A DNA stretch of 64,000 nucleotides from Hofstenia miamia. Its lineage: Eukaryota > Xenacoelomorpha > Acoela. Where the stretch lies: positions 1,399,600 through 1,463,599 of the forward strand of contig SCFE01000017.1 in the NCBI GenBank assembly GCA_004352715.1, written 5' to 3'. The number at the start of each line of letters is the position of its first letter. Within the stretch, counting starts at the first letter, position 1. Positions 23,332 to 34,058 of this stretch are shown piece after piece. The notes below the pieces were generated by a model that was given only the letters and a program-made list of their open reading frames with translations, was not told the DNA's origin and did not search any database. The position numbers and the translations under genes are program-made.

Positions 23332-23746
23332 CAGGGCTTCGGAGCAGGCCTCAAATATGAAGCTGCTCCAGCTCCCGCTCCGAAGAACATTGCTATCAAA
23401 ATTTAGCTCCGGCTCAGGGGTTGTTGGATACCAATGGCTCCAGCTCCTGATCTGGGCTACAAAATATTCACAAACTTTAATTTTTTTCAAATTTTAACGA
23501 ATTGTTTAAAATTTCCAAGAATTTTTATACATTTTTTGCAACATCAAGGCGCTTTGTGAAACAAAAATCAACTAATAAAATAGCTTTTCAAAAAACGCTT
23601 TGGAGGTGGAGCTGTTCCATAAACATCTGGCTCCTGCTCCAGCTCCAGCTCCATCTCCACGGCATTTTAAATGTTGCTCCAGCTCTTGCTCCGGCTGCGA
23701 GGAAAATACTCTGCTCCTTCGCTCCGGCTCCAGCTTCAAAGCCCTG
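23332..23746. mobile_element. hAT-type MITE with GGAGC-rich ends
   Basis: The ends are CAGGGCTTCGGAGC and, reverse-complemented from the right, CAGGGCTTTGAAGC, differing at 2 of 14 bases. Both ends are filled with GCTCC/GGAGC repeats (CCGGCTCCAGC and similar), which are strikingly GC-rich for this window. Flanking octamers CATTTTTA and ATTTTTTA match at 6 of 8, consistent with an old 8-bp target duplication. The 415-bp body has no transposase. Two overlapping ORFs at 23502-23842 translate the GCTCC repeats and are artefacts. Confidence 0.7.
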
Positions 23747-23851
23747 ATTTTTTATACAATTGATAGTTCTTTGTTTTGTGGCATGAATAAATTCTTTGAG
23801 ATGGCCTCATACGTTCAAGTTCAGAAAAATTATATTGGGTGATATGGCCAG

Positions 23852-23874
23852 CCATTGCCGGGCCTCGGCGATGG
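23852..23874. repeat. GC-rich hairpin
   Basis: CCATTGCCG and CGGCGATGG pair over nine positions with one T.G wobble around the loop GGCCT. It lies about 105 bp downstream of the MITE. Function unknown. Confidence 0.55.
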
Positions 23875-24186
23875 AGCACCATCCTGTCTAAATCGAATTT
23901 TTTCAGTTTAGAAATTGCTTAGCATTTCAAGATACTAATTGGTGAAAAATTACGGAGCGATTAAGCCACTGAACCACATCTCCGCAAACCAAACAAATAC
24001 ATTCTCAGAATGTAATGGCTGTTGGATCACTTGAGAAGGGCTTTCCGTCCCTTAAGTTCGACAATTCTGGCTGTTGACATGTCTTCTTAAATGACAAATT
24101 GACTTTTCACTGGAGATCACTTGTTAAAAAAAAGAGCGATCGTATTACCCCGTTTGCAATCCCCACTTCAGGTTGGAGAGCTTTAA

Positions 24187-24432
24187 GGATTTTTATCTTG
24201 TTGTTTCCAAGCCGAAAAGCTGAAGCTTATTTCTGAGTTCGACTGCCGAATCGTCATTCTTGGCAATTTAGTGAAGGCAGCTGGAACAGTTTCGATACAC
24301 ACTGATCGAGGTTGGTCGGAACTGAAAAGCTGGTGCAGCACAGTACCAATTTGGAACAGATGTTTATGTAAGCGTATCATAAGTGCCGCTGCTGCGCTTA
24401 AGCACTATGACCAAAATGAGACGATAGGTTAG
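24187..24432 (+). other. 81-codon open segment without Met, unrecognised
   Basis: This frame is open from just after a TAA (24184-24186) to TAG (24430-24432) and has no ATG. It contains EFDCRIVILGNLVKAAGTVS, then HTDRGWSELKSWCSTVPIWN, a plausible protein composition with balanced codons. A pyrimidine-rich stretch ending TTTCCAAG near 24216 could be an acceptor. It may be an exon of an unannotated gene or a transposon fragment; I cannot assign a family. The antisense frame (24183-24380) is also open. Confidence 0.3.
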
Positions 24433-25832
24433 ACAAATTTTTGTGAAGGACTTGCTTGCGTCGAACCAAATGACTGCTCATACGCGCTGTTCAGTAGTGT
24501 AATCGGGAAATTATAATTAAAACAAATGCTACCAAATTCTTAAACTTTTAATTGTACTTGAGCTTGATATCAGTAGAATCACAGAAATTAAACAATGACA
24601 GAGAACGACTAAACGTTCGATTTTGATACAAATATTGAACAAAATATAAATTTAGAAAGTTTTTTCTCACAATAATAACCATCCCCCTTCGTAGTAACTT
24701 TACATAAAGCAAAGATAAATAAAAAATATCCAAGAATGGTCACCTTCAAATGATACCTAAGATCAAGGCAAGTATATGCCATCAAAACAATGTTTCAATC
24801 ACCCTATACATGGTCAGTGTATATGTATGTTAAACCAAAATCATTAGTTGTACAGTAATTCCATTGTTCTTACGCATTTATAATAAATTTTAGTAAATAT
24901 CTGTAAAAGGAAGATATTAATGAGTAATTTCAAACCGCTTTAAGGATGTTGTGTTTAAGTGTGTCTAAGGTTTAGTTACTTTTTCCATCACTTTATTGAT
25001 TTTATAAACTTTGAGTCTGATAGTATTCTTCTCTGATTACTTCTTCTGAAATCTAAACGCTGTAATACAGGTTGGTTTGAATATCCTTAGATTTTCTTAA
25101 ACCTAAAGTATGGAAAATGTGTTCATGGAATTATTCCTTAGCATTCTAGAAAATTTCAAATTCATCGGAAGATAAAGTAAAGTTTTCTTCCTCGTCAATG
25201 TCAAGACATAAATGTCAAGAGATAAAATATTGTTTTTAACATCATATACAAACTTAATGACACCTGATGAAAGCTCGTGAACGAGTATTAAATTTCAAAT
25301 TACTCTGATTTAATCATTCCAAATGTTTGAACGTTACTATGAAAATATCGCTGCTTTTTCATATGGAGGGAGGAGGCAAAATGTAAACTTTCTTCAAAAT
25401 AACACTGAATCTAGGAAATCCATAGATATCCGGTCCTTGCTAAGAAAGTATTTTCAGTGTATTGAAAGTTTTTTCAAAGTAACAGAAACGCCTCAGTAAA
25501 TTAAAAACCACTATTATTTATGGTTTGAACATTTTATATACCACATTCGACTGTTTGAATTCATTCCTCAGTTATCAGTAAGGCCCTGTGATACTGGTCT
25601 TCGATCTTATCTTGCTATCACTTTCTCTTTTATTGTTGCAGATGTCTGCTTTTCTCAGGTTTCATATTCCAAATTCACTTAGGAATTTTAGAATCAGACA
25701 CTAATAGTGTTTTTGGTTCTTCCTAAATTTAAAGAATATTCATTTAATGTCGCCATAGCTTCTAGGAAAATGTTTTTTCTAATTTAGCCACAGTGGTTGT
25801 TGAATGCTTCAGTCTGCATACTTCACTTTGCT

Positions 25833-26248
25833 CAGAGATGGGCACGAACCGGATAGAGTTTGGGCCTGTCCGTGCCGAGCTTGGTTATTTCAAAAAATGG
25901 CCGATATTTATAAAAAAAATTACTATTAAGCAACATTGCAAGCTAGTCAGACCAAATATATTTATTGCTATATTTATATAAGTTATAATAAATGTTTTAG
26001 AAAATATAATTTACATTTAGAAGTTTTACATTAATATCATATACTCTTCTAAATTTCAAATTCAAATCTTAAATTTCCGAGTGTAGATTTCATTAGAAGT
26101 ATCTATCATATGACGTTTTTGTGTAACGAACCGAAATATTAGAGAAATTTTTTGGCAAATATTTAAAAAATGCGGTAAAATGGACCAATCGGCAATTATT
26201 TTAATGGGATGGGCTTGACCATTAATTTTCGGGTGATGTTAATCTCTG
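25833..26248. mobile_element. hAT-type MITE, degenerate
   Basis: The left end CAGAGATGGGCACGAACC and the reverse-complemented right end CAGAGATTAACATCACCC agree at 12 of 18 positions, with the first seven identical. CAGAGATGGGCA is a typical hAT terminus. Flanking octamers do not match convincingly. The 416-bp body has no transposase. Confidence 0.45.
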
Positions 26249-28868
26249 AACCTTCCAAGTTAGCTCTCCTCTATCTAATTAGCGTACGAATTTTAAGTGA
26301 AAAACTAAACAGTTCCTATACATTTCGATATTTTACAAAACGAATTTTCTATTCGATTTGTGAAAATACTTTTTAACGAAATTTTATTATCAATCTCATT
26401 TTCTCAATGCCAAGTTCTATCAGTCTACTAATATAATTCGGCATTTTAAGTAAGCTTGTGTTCTTTATTTAATTGTTGTGGGGAGTTGTTAGGGTCCTGG
26501 CCGCAAATCCATATATGCAAACGATTTTTATCATTTCGCTATTCGCAGATTTAGTTTTCGTAATTTTAATGTCTTGCGCAACATTCGTTTTGACAGTGCA
26601 ATTCTTACATAATAATTGGCCGGAATTTGATGGATAGAATTTTGTCTTAGCTATTGGTCCTTTTGGTATTTGTGGACATTACAAAAAATACTGATATGAC
26701 AATTCACTCTTAAAAATTGAGGTCCAAATGTGTATTATGCAGAATTGGATTTTCTTTAAAACGAGTGCGCAGGCTGGGATTAAAAGTCATTGGCCCGACT
26801 ACAATTCTATTTAAAATTTTCCGATCCATTAAAAACTGAATTGTGTAAAAATAGTGTTTGTGACTATGACCTAAAGTTTTCTTCATCACTTTGGAATAAA
26901 AAAAAGGGCACATGGTAGCTAAAATGCTAGACAGATCTATAAAATTGTGTAAAAAATCAGTATTGCTTGCATCAAAGGGAAATTAGATTAGGATTTTGGT
27001 TACCGCCAATTAATTCCCAATGTTGTCCTAATGAAAAGGCAGACGATGTGTCTGCTGACCGTCTAAACGTTAGCGCCATTAACAATGCCGTTTAATTGTG
27101 GGTTTTGACTAATGTTTCCCGTCACTTGATGTCTTCCGTTAAAGAGGTTTGAATTGCAAATTTGTTATAATTTCTATTACATCCGCCTCACTTCAAAGGC
27201 GAAGAGAAGAGATGAGCGCACCCACTGGAGACTCATAAATGCTCCCTCTTGACTGAATTTTCGTTCAAAAACTTTGTTCTTATTATTCCAGCCTCGATCT
27301 CATCATAAAATCATGCATTTTTCATTTACATACATTCATGTTATGGAGAAACCCTTCGTTTCTTAATTTGATAGCCCATAAAATTATTAAAACGTAATGC
27401 AATCAAAGCAAATTTGCCTTTTGATGCTTTTTATCTCCTCTCGCATTTCATTCATATATTAGTCTTGTTTATTAACTTCGCAACCGGTTTCATCCTTCCT
27501 TATATTTTATTCCTTTAAATTTCCAGCACTTCTCATGAATTCTGTTACTAGCCTTTCATCCTGAGAAAAGAGGTCTATAGCAACAGGAAATAGCACACAT
27601 TGTGCCCATTTCTCAAAATAACTATTTTATCAATCAAACCTCTAATCAATTACCAAAAAGTTTATTTATCCTTGTCGATTCCTACAATCCAACCAAAAAT
27701 AACCAATTCGATTAGCAATATATTTCTGCTCACATTAGGTAGAAACTAGAAATATAAGTTTCGTATATTTAACACAGTGAACTCTGAAGTCAGTTTTATG
27801 GCAGATAATTAATCTTCGTTAAAGTTTGGCGTTTCCTTCAAACAAATATTTCACACATTTTAAGTAATATTCATCAAAACTTTCCTTGACAGGCGTTGTA
27901 GTTTTCTGGAGACAATCATTTAGTTCATAGATACCGAGAGTCAATAAATTGCATGCCGTGTTTATTGCATAATATTTAATAGTTAACAACGAAATATTGC
28001 TTGCTCTGCTGGTTCCTTCCTTGTAGTTTACGTGAAGAATTTCGCAAATATAATACCATCAAAATTTGAATGTAATAACGACATGTGGCGCAATAGATTA
28101 AATTATTCTAGCAATTTTAAATTTAAGCTCTTGAACTCAGGCAGGTGTGTACTGCGGTATGTCTGTATTTACGCTTTGATTTGGAGTTAGTGAACATGTA
28201 TATAGCAACTGACACCTTGGCCGTAACCGGGAACTGGTTCCTTTTGCTAATAAAACTACAGGTGTCATTTCGTAAAATTTGTAAACAAGTTTAAACGCCG
28301 GCGCCGATAAATCAGCAGAAGCCAATCATTTACCATAAAATTTAAACACTCAATATTTAGAAGTTTTACCAACTTACACAAATATAGTCCTTACTAAATG
28401 ACCTTGAACAAGTGGATGTATACTTTGGGTATTTAAAATTAGCTTACATGTATGAGGTAAATGTAGGTGTCTCTTTCCCGTCGTAACTTAATTAAAGTGT
28501 CTTTTACTACATCCCAATTATTTAGACTATTTCAAATTGTACCATAAGAAGTACATACTCAGTTAACCCATATTCTAAAACTTAATTTATGATTTACTTG
28601 GTACACATAATTGTATAGATTTCAAAAATTAAAATTTATATATATTGAAATAGATAGAATCGTACAATAAGCCCAAAATCTAAATAAAGGTATTTGTCCT
28701 GATGGGGAAATATAGGTTAAGTCACCCAAGTGTATATATCAACCATTTTCCTGGTCTCTATTATACATGGCATTGTGGCATATGTTCAACTTTTATTCTA
28801 GTAAAAACTTTTATCCTTACCACGAACTACTTAAAAGTCTCTCTTAAATATTTCACACCCATTTTTAG

Positions 28869-29060
28869 AATCGTTGCAATCGCGATAGTTGTAAATATTT
28901 TCACGCCCCTGCCCATCTGCAAGCAGAACTAGAACGAAATGGGAAATTCAATCTCGTCCGCATTCAACTACAGTGTCTTCAATCACAAATGCTTCCTAAT
29001 GCGGCCCAATCTGCCGCCCTTCGCCAAATGGCACAAAACCCCTCCACATTTCCTCAAACG
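28869..29060 (+). CDS. mbl: Muscleblind, coding exon 2 (zinc finger 2 and linker)
   Basis: A 192-nt, phase 0-0 exon between ATTTTTAG and ACG|GTAGGT. It opens NRCNRDSCKYFHAPAHLQ. Joined to exon 1 this completes finger 2 with exact C-X7-C-X4-C-X3-H spacing. ELERNGK follows and matches the conserved LEINGRNN-type helix after finger 2 in MBNL proteins. The rest is Gln/Ala-rich linker (QLQCLQSQML, then SAALRQMAQN), which separates the two finger pairs. Finger pair 1-2 binds YGCY motifs in pre-mRNA. The ORF reported at 28702-28932 is in a different frame and is spurious. Confidence 0.93.
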
Positions 29061-29339
29061 GTAGGTATCTTTCAACATTATACTAATTCACAATAATTCT
29101 CTGCAAGTTTTTTAGTACAAAATGCATTACTTTAACATCTAAATGCTCCATTATTTTAGAACGCTTCACCGTATTACTATCAGCCGCTTTACTTTAATGT
29201 ACACATCGTTTTCCATATTTTTCACCATTTTCATGTTAAGAAATATTGAAAAGCTTTTTATATGGACTACTATGGATTTGTGGGTGCTTATCGAATGATG
29301 AAAATTAATTTATACTAAAAGTTTTTCTTTTGCCTGAAG

Positions 29340-29640
29340 TACAAAAAAAATTATTTTTTTGATGGAAAATCCTATTTTTGTAAATTATTCAAATTCTTGC
29401 CATACCTTATGTTCAAATAATAAGGCGGTCTAATACCCATGGGAAGAAAAATTCCTCTCAACTATTTTGCTTTCTGAACATAAACTTTCTGAGCCACGTT
29501 CAGGCGCGCTCTGTGGAAGGTCAAAGGTCTTTGCACCGTAGACAAAATCACGCCTCGACGGTTTTCAGGTCTTAAACATTTTTTAATTCGTGAGTTATAA
29601 GCCTTAAAATTTCTTTTCCAGAAAGCATTGTAGTAGAGTT
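29340..29640 (+). repeat. Diverged dispersed repeat, copy 1
   Basis: Shares a colinear series of words with 51150-51400 on the same strand: TATTCAAATT, then AAGGCGGTC/GAGGCGGTC and TCTAAT, then CATGRGAA, TATTTTGYTTT, and later GTGAGTTA. Similarity is patchy but ordered, as expected of two old copies of one transposon. No coding domain was recognised. Confidence 0.45.
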
Positions 29641-30787
29641 ATGGGTAATAAACTTTTGTAATGTGGTATGTTTAATATTGATCTCTGAATAGTTATCTTT
29701 GAGAGAAAAGATTTCATTTAATTTCCTAATAAAATTCACATCTTCTTTACAGTCTGTAATACACTTTGAATTCACTCCTAAAAAATCTTGTCAACTCCTT
29801 CAAATTTTCAGAGTCTTGCGTGTTTGAAGTTAATGATGAATCATTTGTGTTCTTCATGATTTCACCTTAAGTTCACCATATTGGATACTTGTTGTTGCTG
29901 TTTAAATTCAAGAATTTGGATTCCATTTTAATAGCTGAGCTGGTTCATCCACGTTATTAGAAATGGCATCTTAAGAAGACATTTCTTACTGAAATATACA
30001 ATGTGAATTAGAGAAATCGAAATTTGCATCCATTTATTGATTTCAACTGTTGAATTATCGATATAAATAAGGAATTAATATGTATATAAGACTAATTACG
30101 CTTGTTTCTGCTTTAGTTACTGATGTTATCAATTATCTTATTCCATCTTCTTTCAAATAGAAACTCTGTTCATTGTATTTTCTTAAAAGGCGTCTCAATT
30201 GAATTTGATTGGATATTTTTGACATACTGTAATGTCCTTTGAATGGTCACGTCACTGTCTACGCTTTCGATATTTAATTAAATTTTCTGTTTTATACGCT
30301 ACTTTTTGACATTTAAAATTATTCAGATGAAAATCCAGCAACCCTGCAAACTTCCTTTCTTTCACAAGTGTGATTATTGATCCCGCATCCTATCGTTTAC
30401 TGAAAATACAATATTATATATTATTTCTATATTGTATACCTCCTCATTATAATTTAACTATATTTAGTTTGAATTAAGTTTCTTTTTAACTTAAATATTA
30501 TTTGTTTCGGAAATGAACTAATTTCTTCCTCAATATTGTTTGGCAAACATGCAATCGTGGATGATGTAGAAACATTTACCTAGTTTGCGAAGAGTGAACC
30601 AAACCATTGTTTAGGTATATATATTTTAGGGTTTTGCTGGCCAGGATTTTTTGTTCCTAGTCCCATGAAATTTTCTGGTACCATGGGCCCAATGCCATAA
30701 CTTTTATTTTGAAAAAATTAGCATTTTTTGACTGGGATCAGTAAATCTCATGGGAATTATATATATATATATATATATATACTATGC

Positions 30788-30816
30788 GACCGGTTTCGAT
30801 TTAAAATCATCCTCAA
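30788..30816 (-). ncRNA. Degenerate hammerhead ribozyme core, - copy
   Basis: Reads TTGAGGA, then GATT-TTA-AATC, GAAA, ACCGGT and GTC on the minus strand. The variable N of CTGANGA differs from the other copy (G versus C) while the flanking core bases are kept, including the same C3-to-T change. Confidence 0.5.
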
Positions 30817-30879
30817 TACAAATTTTGTGGTAATATAATTTACAATTTACCACATTTAATTTTGTTAGATGTACATACA

Positions 30880-31079
30880 CTAAAAGATATTCAATATGTT
30901 GGTCGTTCTTGGTTTATTCATTAGTCTTTGTTTATTTGAGTTAATAATTAGTGTTTCAGAAGTCTTAGTATTAGGTGTTTTCATAATGATCTTAAAATTA
31001 TTGATATTTGCTCGATGTTGGTGAGTATAAATTTCGCAATTTAAATGCCCTGAAAGATGTTCATTAACCCGAGTTTGAA
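30880..31079 (-). pseudogene. Second, shorter endonuclease fragment (inverted copy)
   Basis: Minus-strand reading from QTRVNEHLSG to the terminal NIF duplicates the C-terminal half of the plus-strand copy with several substitutions (for example NSEIYT versus NCEIYT). The homology stops abruptly at about 31079, before the CxxC and YIG motifs. The ATG-started ORF extends 28 residues further but that part is antisense to the other copy. Confidence 0.75.
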
Positions 31080-31462
31080 TAAAGAAAATTAATGCGAAAT
31101 TAAGATACACAAGAATAAGACCAATATTAGAAACTAAGAAGACCTGTAATATATTTAGCAACAAAGATCCGATTCAAGAGATGCTTTTTTCATCAATTGT
31201 TGACAAGTTTACATGTGAAGAATGTCACCATTCTTACATCGGTGAAACAAAGCGACATCTTCAAACTCGGGTTAATGAACATCTTTCAGGGCACTTAAAT
31301 TCCGAAATTTATACTCACCAACATCGAGCAAGTATCAATAATTTTAAGATCATTATAAAAACACCTAATACTAAGATTTCTGAAGCCCTAATTATTAAGA
31401 ACTCAAATAAACAAACACTAATGAATAAACAAAGAACGACCAGCATATTGAATATCTTTTAG
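31079..31462 (+). pseudogene. GIY-YIG endonuclease domain of a Penelope-like element
   Basis: The frame is open from 31079, well upstream of the ATG at 31181, through to TAG (31460-31462). Upstream residues YTRIRPILETKK and CNIFSNKDPIQ resemble the spacer between RT and endonuclease in these elements. Next come VDKFTCEECHHSYIGETKRH and RVNEHLSGHL. CxxC followed by YIGET and the conserved Arg/His/Glu residues mark the GIY-YIG nuclease used for target cleavage. The C-terminus ends NIF. The catalytic core looks intact but the protein lacks an RT, so this is a remnant. Confidence 0.8.
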
Positions 31463-31517
31463 TTTATGATGCATATTTAACAAAATTAAATGTAATGAAT
31501 TGTAAGTTATATTTGTA

Positions 31518-31546
31518 TTGACGATGATTCTAAATCGAAACCGGTC
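31518..31546 (+). ncRNA. Degenerate hammerhead ribozyme core, + copy
   Basis: In order: TTGACGA (consensus CTGANGA), a small helix GATT-CTA-AATC, GAAA, the palindromic ACCGGT and the cleavage triplet GTC. Short self-complementary stem III is typical of Penelope-type hammerheads, which may act as dimers. C3 is replaced by T and stem I is not convincing, so activity is doubtful. Confidence 0.5.
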
Positions 31547-32171
31547 GCATAGTANGTGAAATGAATGAAGTTAAGTTAATTACTCTGAAATATCAAGCTA
31601 TTAATTAACGCGAGATTTAGACTTTTAGAAATCGAAAATAAAGCGTGTATCGCGCATGCTAGTCGATGGATTGGTAACAGTATCCTTGTATTGTACTAAT
31701 GAATTATTGCTCCTACGAAATTATTTATTTAAATATCAATATCGCTAAAATCGACGGTATGAAGGGAAATATAATATTTTGGAGAGCGTTTGGAAGGATT
31801 GATGTGCACTTTAAGCAAATTAAGTTTACAGCTCCTTCAAGACAACAGCTTGTTGAGAATTATAGACCAGAGTGCCTTTGAACCAACTTCCCCACTGGAG
31901 ATTTATTACTGGCGCTTCTTTTGAACTGTGATTTAAAAATCTTGACCGTCTTAGCGCTTTAATTCAATTTTATTTATCGAAATTAAATTTGTTTTTTAAA
32001 TCAGTTTGGATGCTTCATCCTAGTTATTAAAATGATGTAATACATGTTTTAATTCATTACATTGTTCAGACATTCATTGGAATTGAATTTTTAATGAATA
32101 TCTTTTACGAATAGTTTATGCATCCTTATCATTTTGTATGTTCTAATGTTTTTATGGAAGAAAGAGATAGT

Positions 32172-34058
32172 TAAATACAATAAAACAACAATTTCACTAC
32201 TACATTGTGAGGTCACCTTTGCTTTGCAAAACACCCACTGGAGATTGATTCGTCTAGATCAGGGGTGGAAAACCATGTAATTTTGTATTTTAAATAATCC
32301 CAAAAATTCTACGTGATGTTCAAATCTTGAGAACGAGCTCCCTTTCCAAAATGTACAGCTATTTGCTACTTTTGTAGGGTGCATTACCTTACTGCAATAA
32401 CTCGCAATCTACAAGAAAAGGTGGAACATTGTGCTTCAATGTATGGAGGTCCATCTATCGTTCCTTCTACACCCTGCAAAATTCGCATACTTTTGGATCA
32501 AAACCCATAATTCATTTTCTTCATTCAAGACGTTTGAGGTAGAAGAACTTCGGATTGTATCGATTTCTGTATCCTCTTGATTATCTAGTTAATAACATTC
32601 GATTTGATTTGCGCTTTATTCGCTATTAGTAGCTGTACAAAACATTTGCCAATGATATCTCGATTTTTCATCTCATTAGAGCAAATGTGATGTTTCCAGA
32701 GAAGTAGTTTTTTAACTTTTTTTGACCAAATACCGTATTTGCAGAGTATGTGACGAACACTTGATGCCGAGTGCTGGCTCCCATATGATCCTATTTTAAG
32801 CGTTTTAAGCACAGTTTAGGCCCAATGTTAGTATTAAGAATATTTTAAAAAATTCTCATGCAAAGAATGAATAAACTAGTTATCTTTAAAATGATGTCAT
32901 TTCCAATATTTAGCGATATGGAAATTTTGTAAAAACTTCTGTTTCTTAAAATATTTTCTAGGCCTTAATGAGTTAAAAGGCTTTGACTGAAGTCAGTGGG
33001 AGTAATAACTGGCTAAAAATTTTTCTCATTGAAAAATTCTTTTTTAATTATATCTTTTCTTTTTCTTATTGCAAGAGTGATTTCTTTTTTGAAACAGTTA
33101 AATTCGAAGTACACTTGATAAATGAAATCATAAACAATGCAGCTGTTTAGGTTTTCTCTTAAAATTATTAAGTGTTCTGTTATTATAGACAGGGTGTATA
33201 AAAATTCTCTAAAGTATTCAAGAATATGTTTCCCTCTGCTACTGGTCATTCTAATCTTACTATTTTCAGGACCTGGTGGACGATAAATATCTTCTGGTTG
33301 TCGTATTCAGATAACAATCTCTCTATTCACTCATTATATTTTGGTTCAACCGTTGTTTAGCAAATGTGCTTCGCTTTTTTATGCTCTTCCCAGATTGGCA
33401 AATTCTTTAATACAAGAAGTGGAGTAGATTGCGAAATTTAACTTTATCCAGGACGTATTTAAAATTCGTTGGAGACAAGTGCTACCTAGAACTTCATAAT
33501 TTTTGTACTTCCTTCATTTCTCATTTTTTGTGTCGAGTATGACTCATGTTGGAATATGGGAGTCCACCTTTGGTTATGAATATATTCGATATTTGTGTTG
33601 TGCATTTTGNTAAATACAATAAAACAACAATTTCACTACTACATTGTGAGGTCACCTTTGCTTTGCAAAACACCCACTGGAGATTGATTCGTCTAGATCA
33701 GGGGTGGAAAACCATGTAATTTTGTATTTTAAATAATCCCAAAAATTCTACGTATTCAGATAACAATCTCTCTATTCACTCATTATATTTTGGTTCAACC
33801 GTTGTTTAGCAAATGTGCTTCGCTTTTTTATGCTCTTCCCAGATTGGCAAATTCTTTAATACAAGAAGTGGAGTAGATTGCGAAATTTAACTTTATCCAG
33901 GACGTATTTAAAATTCGTTGGAGACAAGTGCTACCTAGAACTTCATAATTTTTGTACTTCCTTCATTTCTCATTTTTTGTGTCGAGTATGACTCATGTTG
34001 GAATATGGGAGTCCACCTTTGGTTATGAATATATTCGATATTTGTGTTGTGCATTTTG
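32172..34058. repeat. Duplicated block around a single N, with a 990-bp length difference
   Basis: Bases 32172-32314 recur at 33611-33753 and bases 33305-33609 recur at 33754-34058. The second copy therefore lacks 32315-33304. The single N at 33610 marks a contig join. The junction shows 3 bp of microhomology (CGT). Two haplotypes of one locus, one with the 990-bp segment and one without, placed in tandem by the assembler, explain this best. Confidence 0.85.
32585..32812 (-). pseudogene. Possible Tc1/mariner transposase fragment
   Basis: The minus-strand frame includes SASSVRHILCKYGIWSKKV and KKLLLWKHHICSNEMKNR. This resembles the second helix-turn-helix of Tc1-like transposases (S-x-x-T-V-R-R-x-L-x-x-x-G-L...KKPLL...H...R). 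The DDE catalytic domain is not visible. It lies inside the 990-bp segment missing from the other copy. Confidence 0.4.

Larger units (their letters stand above)
17758..28868 (+). other. Muscleblind intron 1 (11.1 kb)
   Basis: The intron begins GTCAGC and ends ATTTTTAG. It contains a broken ORF (18227-18550), an (AT)n run (18841-18859), a bulged inverted repeat at 19722-19756, an hAT MITE (23332-23746), a hairpin (23852-23874), an open segment (24187-24432) and a MITE (25833-26248). From about 27180 to 28330 it is repeat-poor and less AT-rich. This last block includes a GC-rich stretch near 28298 (CGCCGGCGCCG) and could contain regulatory sequence. Confidence 0.7.
30781..31554. mobile_element. 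Penelope-like element, two truncated copies head to head
   Basis: Two copies of one element point away from each other. The minus-strand copy is 30781-31079 and the plus-strand copy about 31080-31554. They form an inverted repeat whose outer ends carry ACTATGCGACCGGTTTCGAT and its reverse complement. Both arms encode the same C-terminal protein segment. Each outer end carries a degenerate hammerhead ribozyme core, a known hallmark of Penelope-like elements. The left end abuts an (AT)n run and the right end abuts a single N (31555). The RT domain is missing, so both copies are 5'-truncated. Confidence 0.75.

Noticed and set aside
23502-23842. Ala/Pro-rich ORFs (APAPAPAP-type)
   Set aside because: They translate the GCTCC repeat end of an hAT MITE in two frames at once.
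27215-32255. Word CCCACTGGAGAYT at about 27221, 31891 and 32231
   Set aside because: Three short matches without flanking similarity; insufficient for a repeat family.
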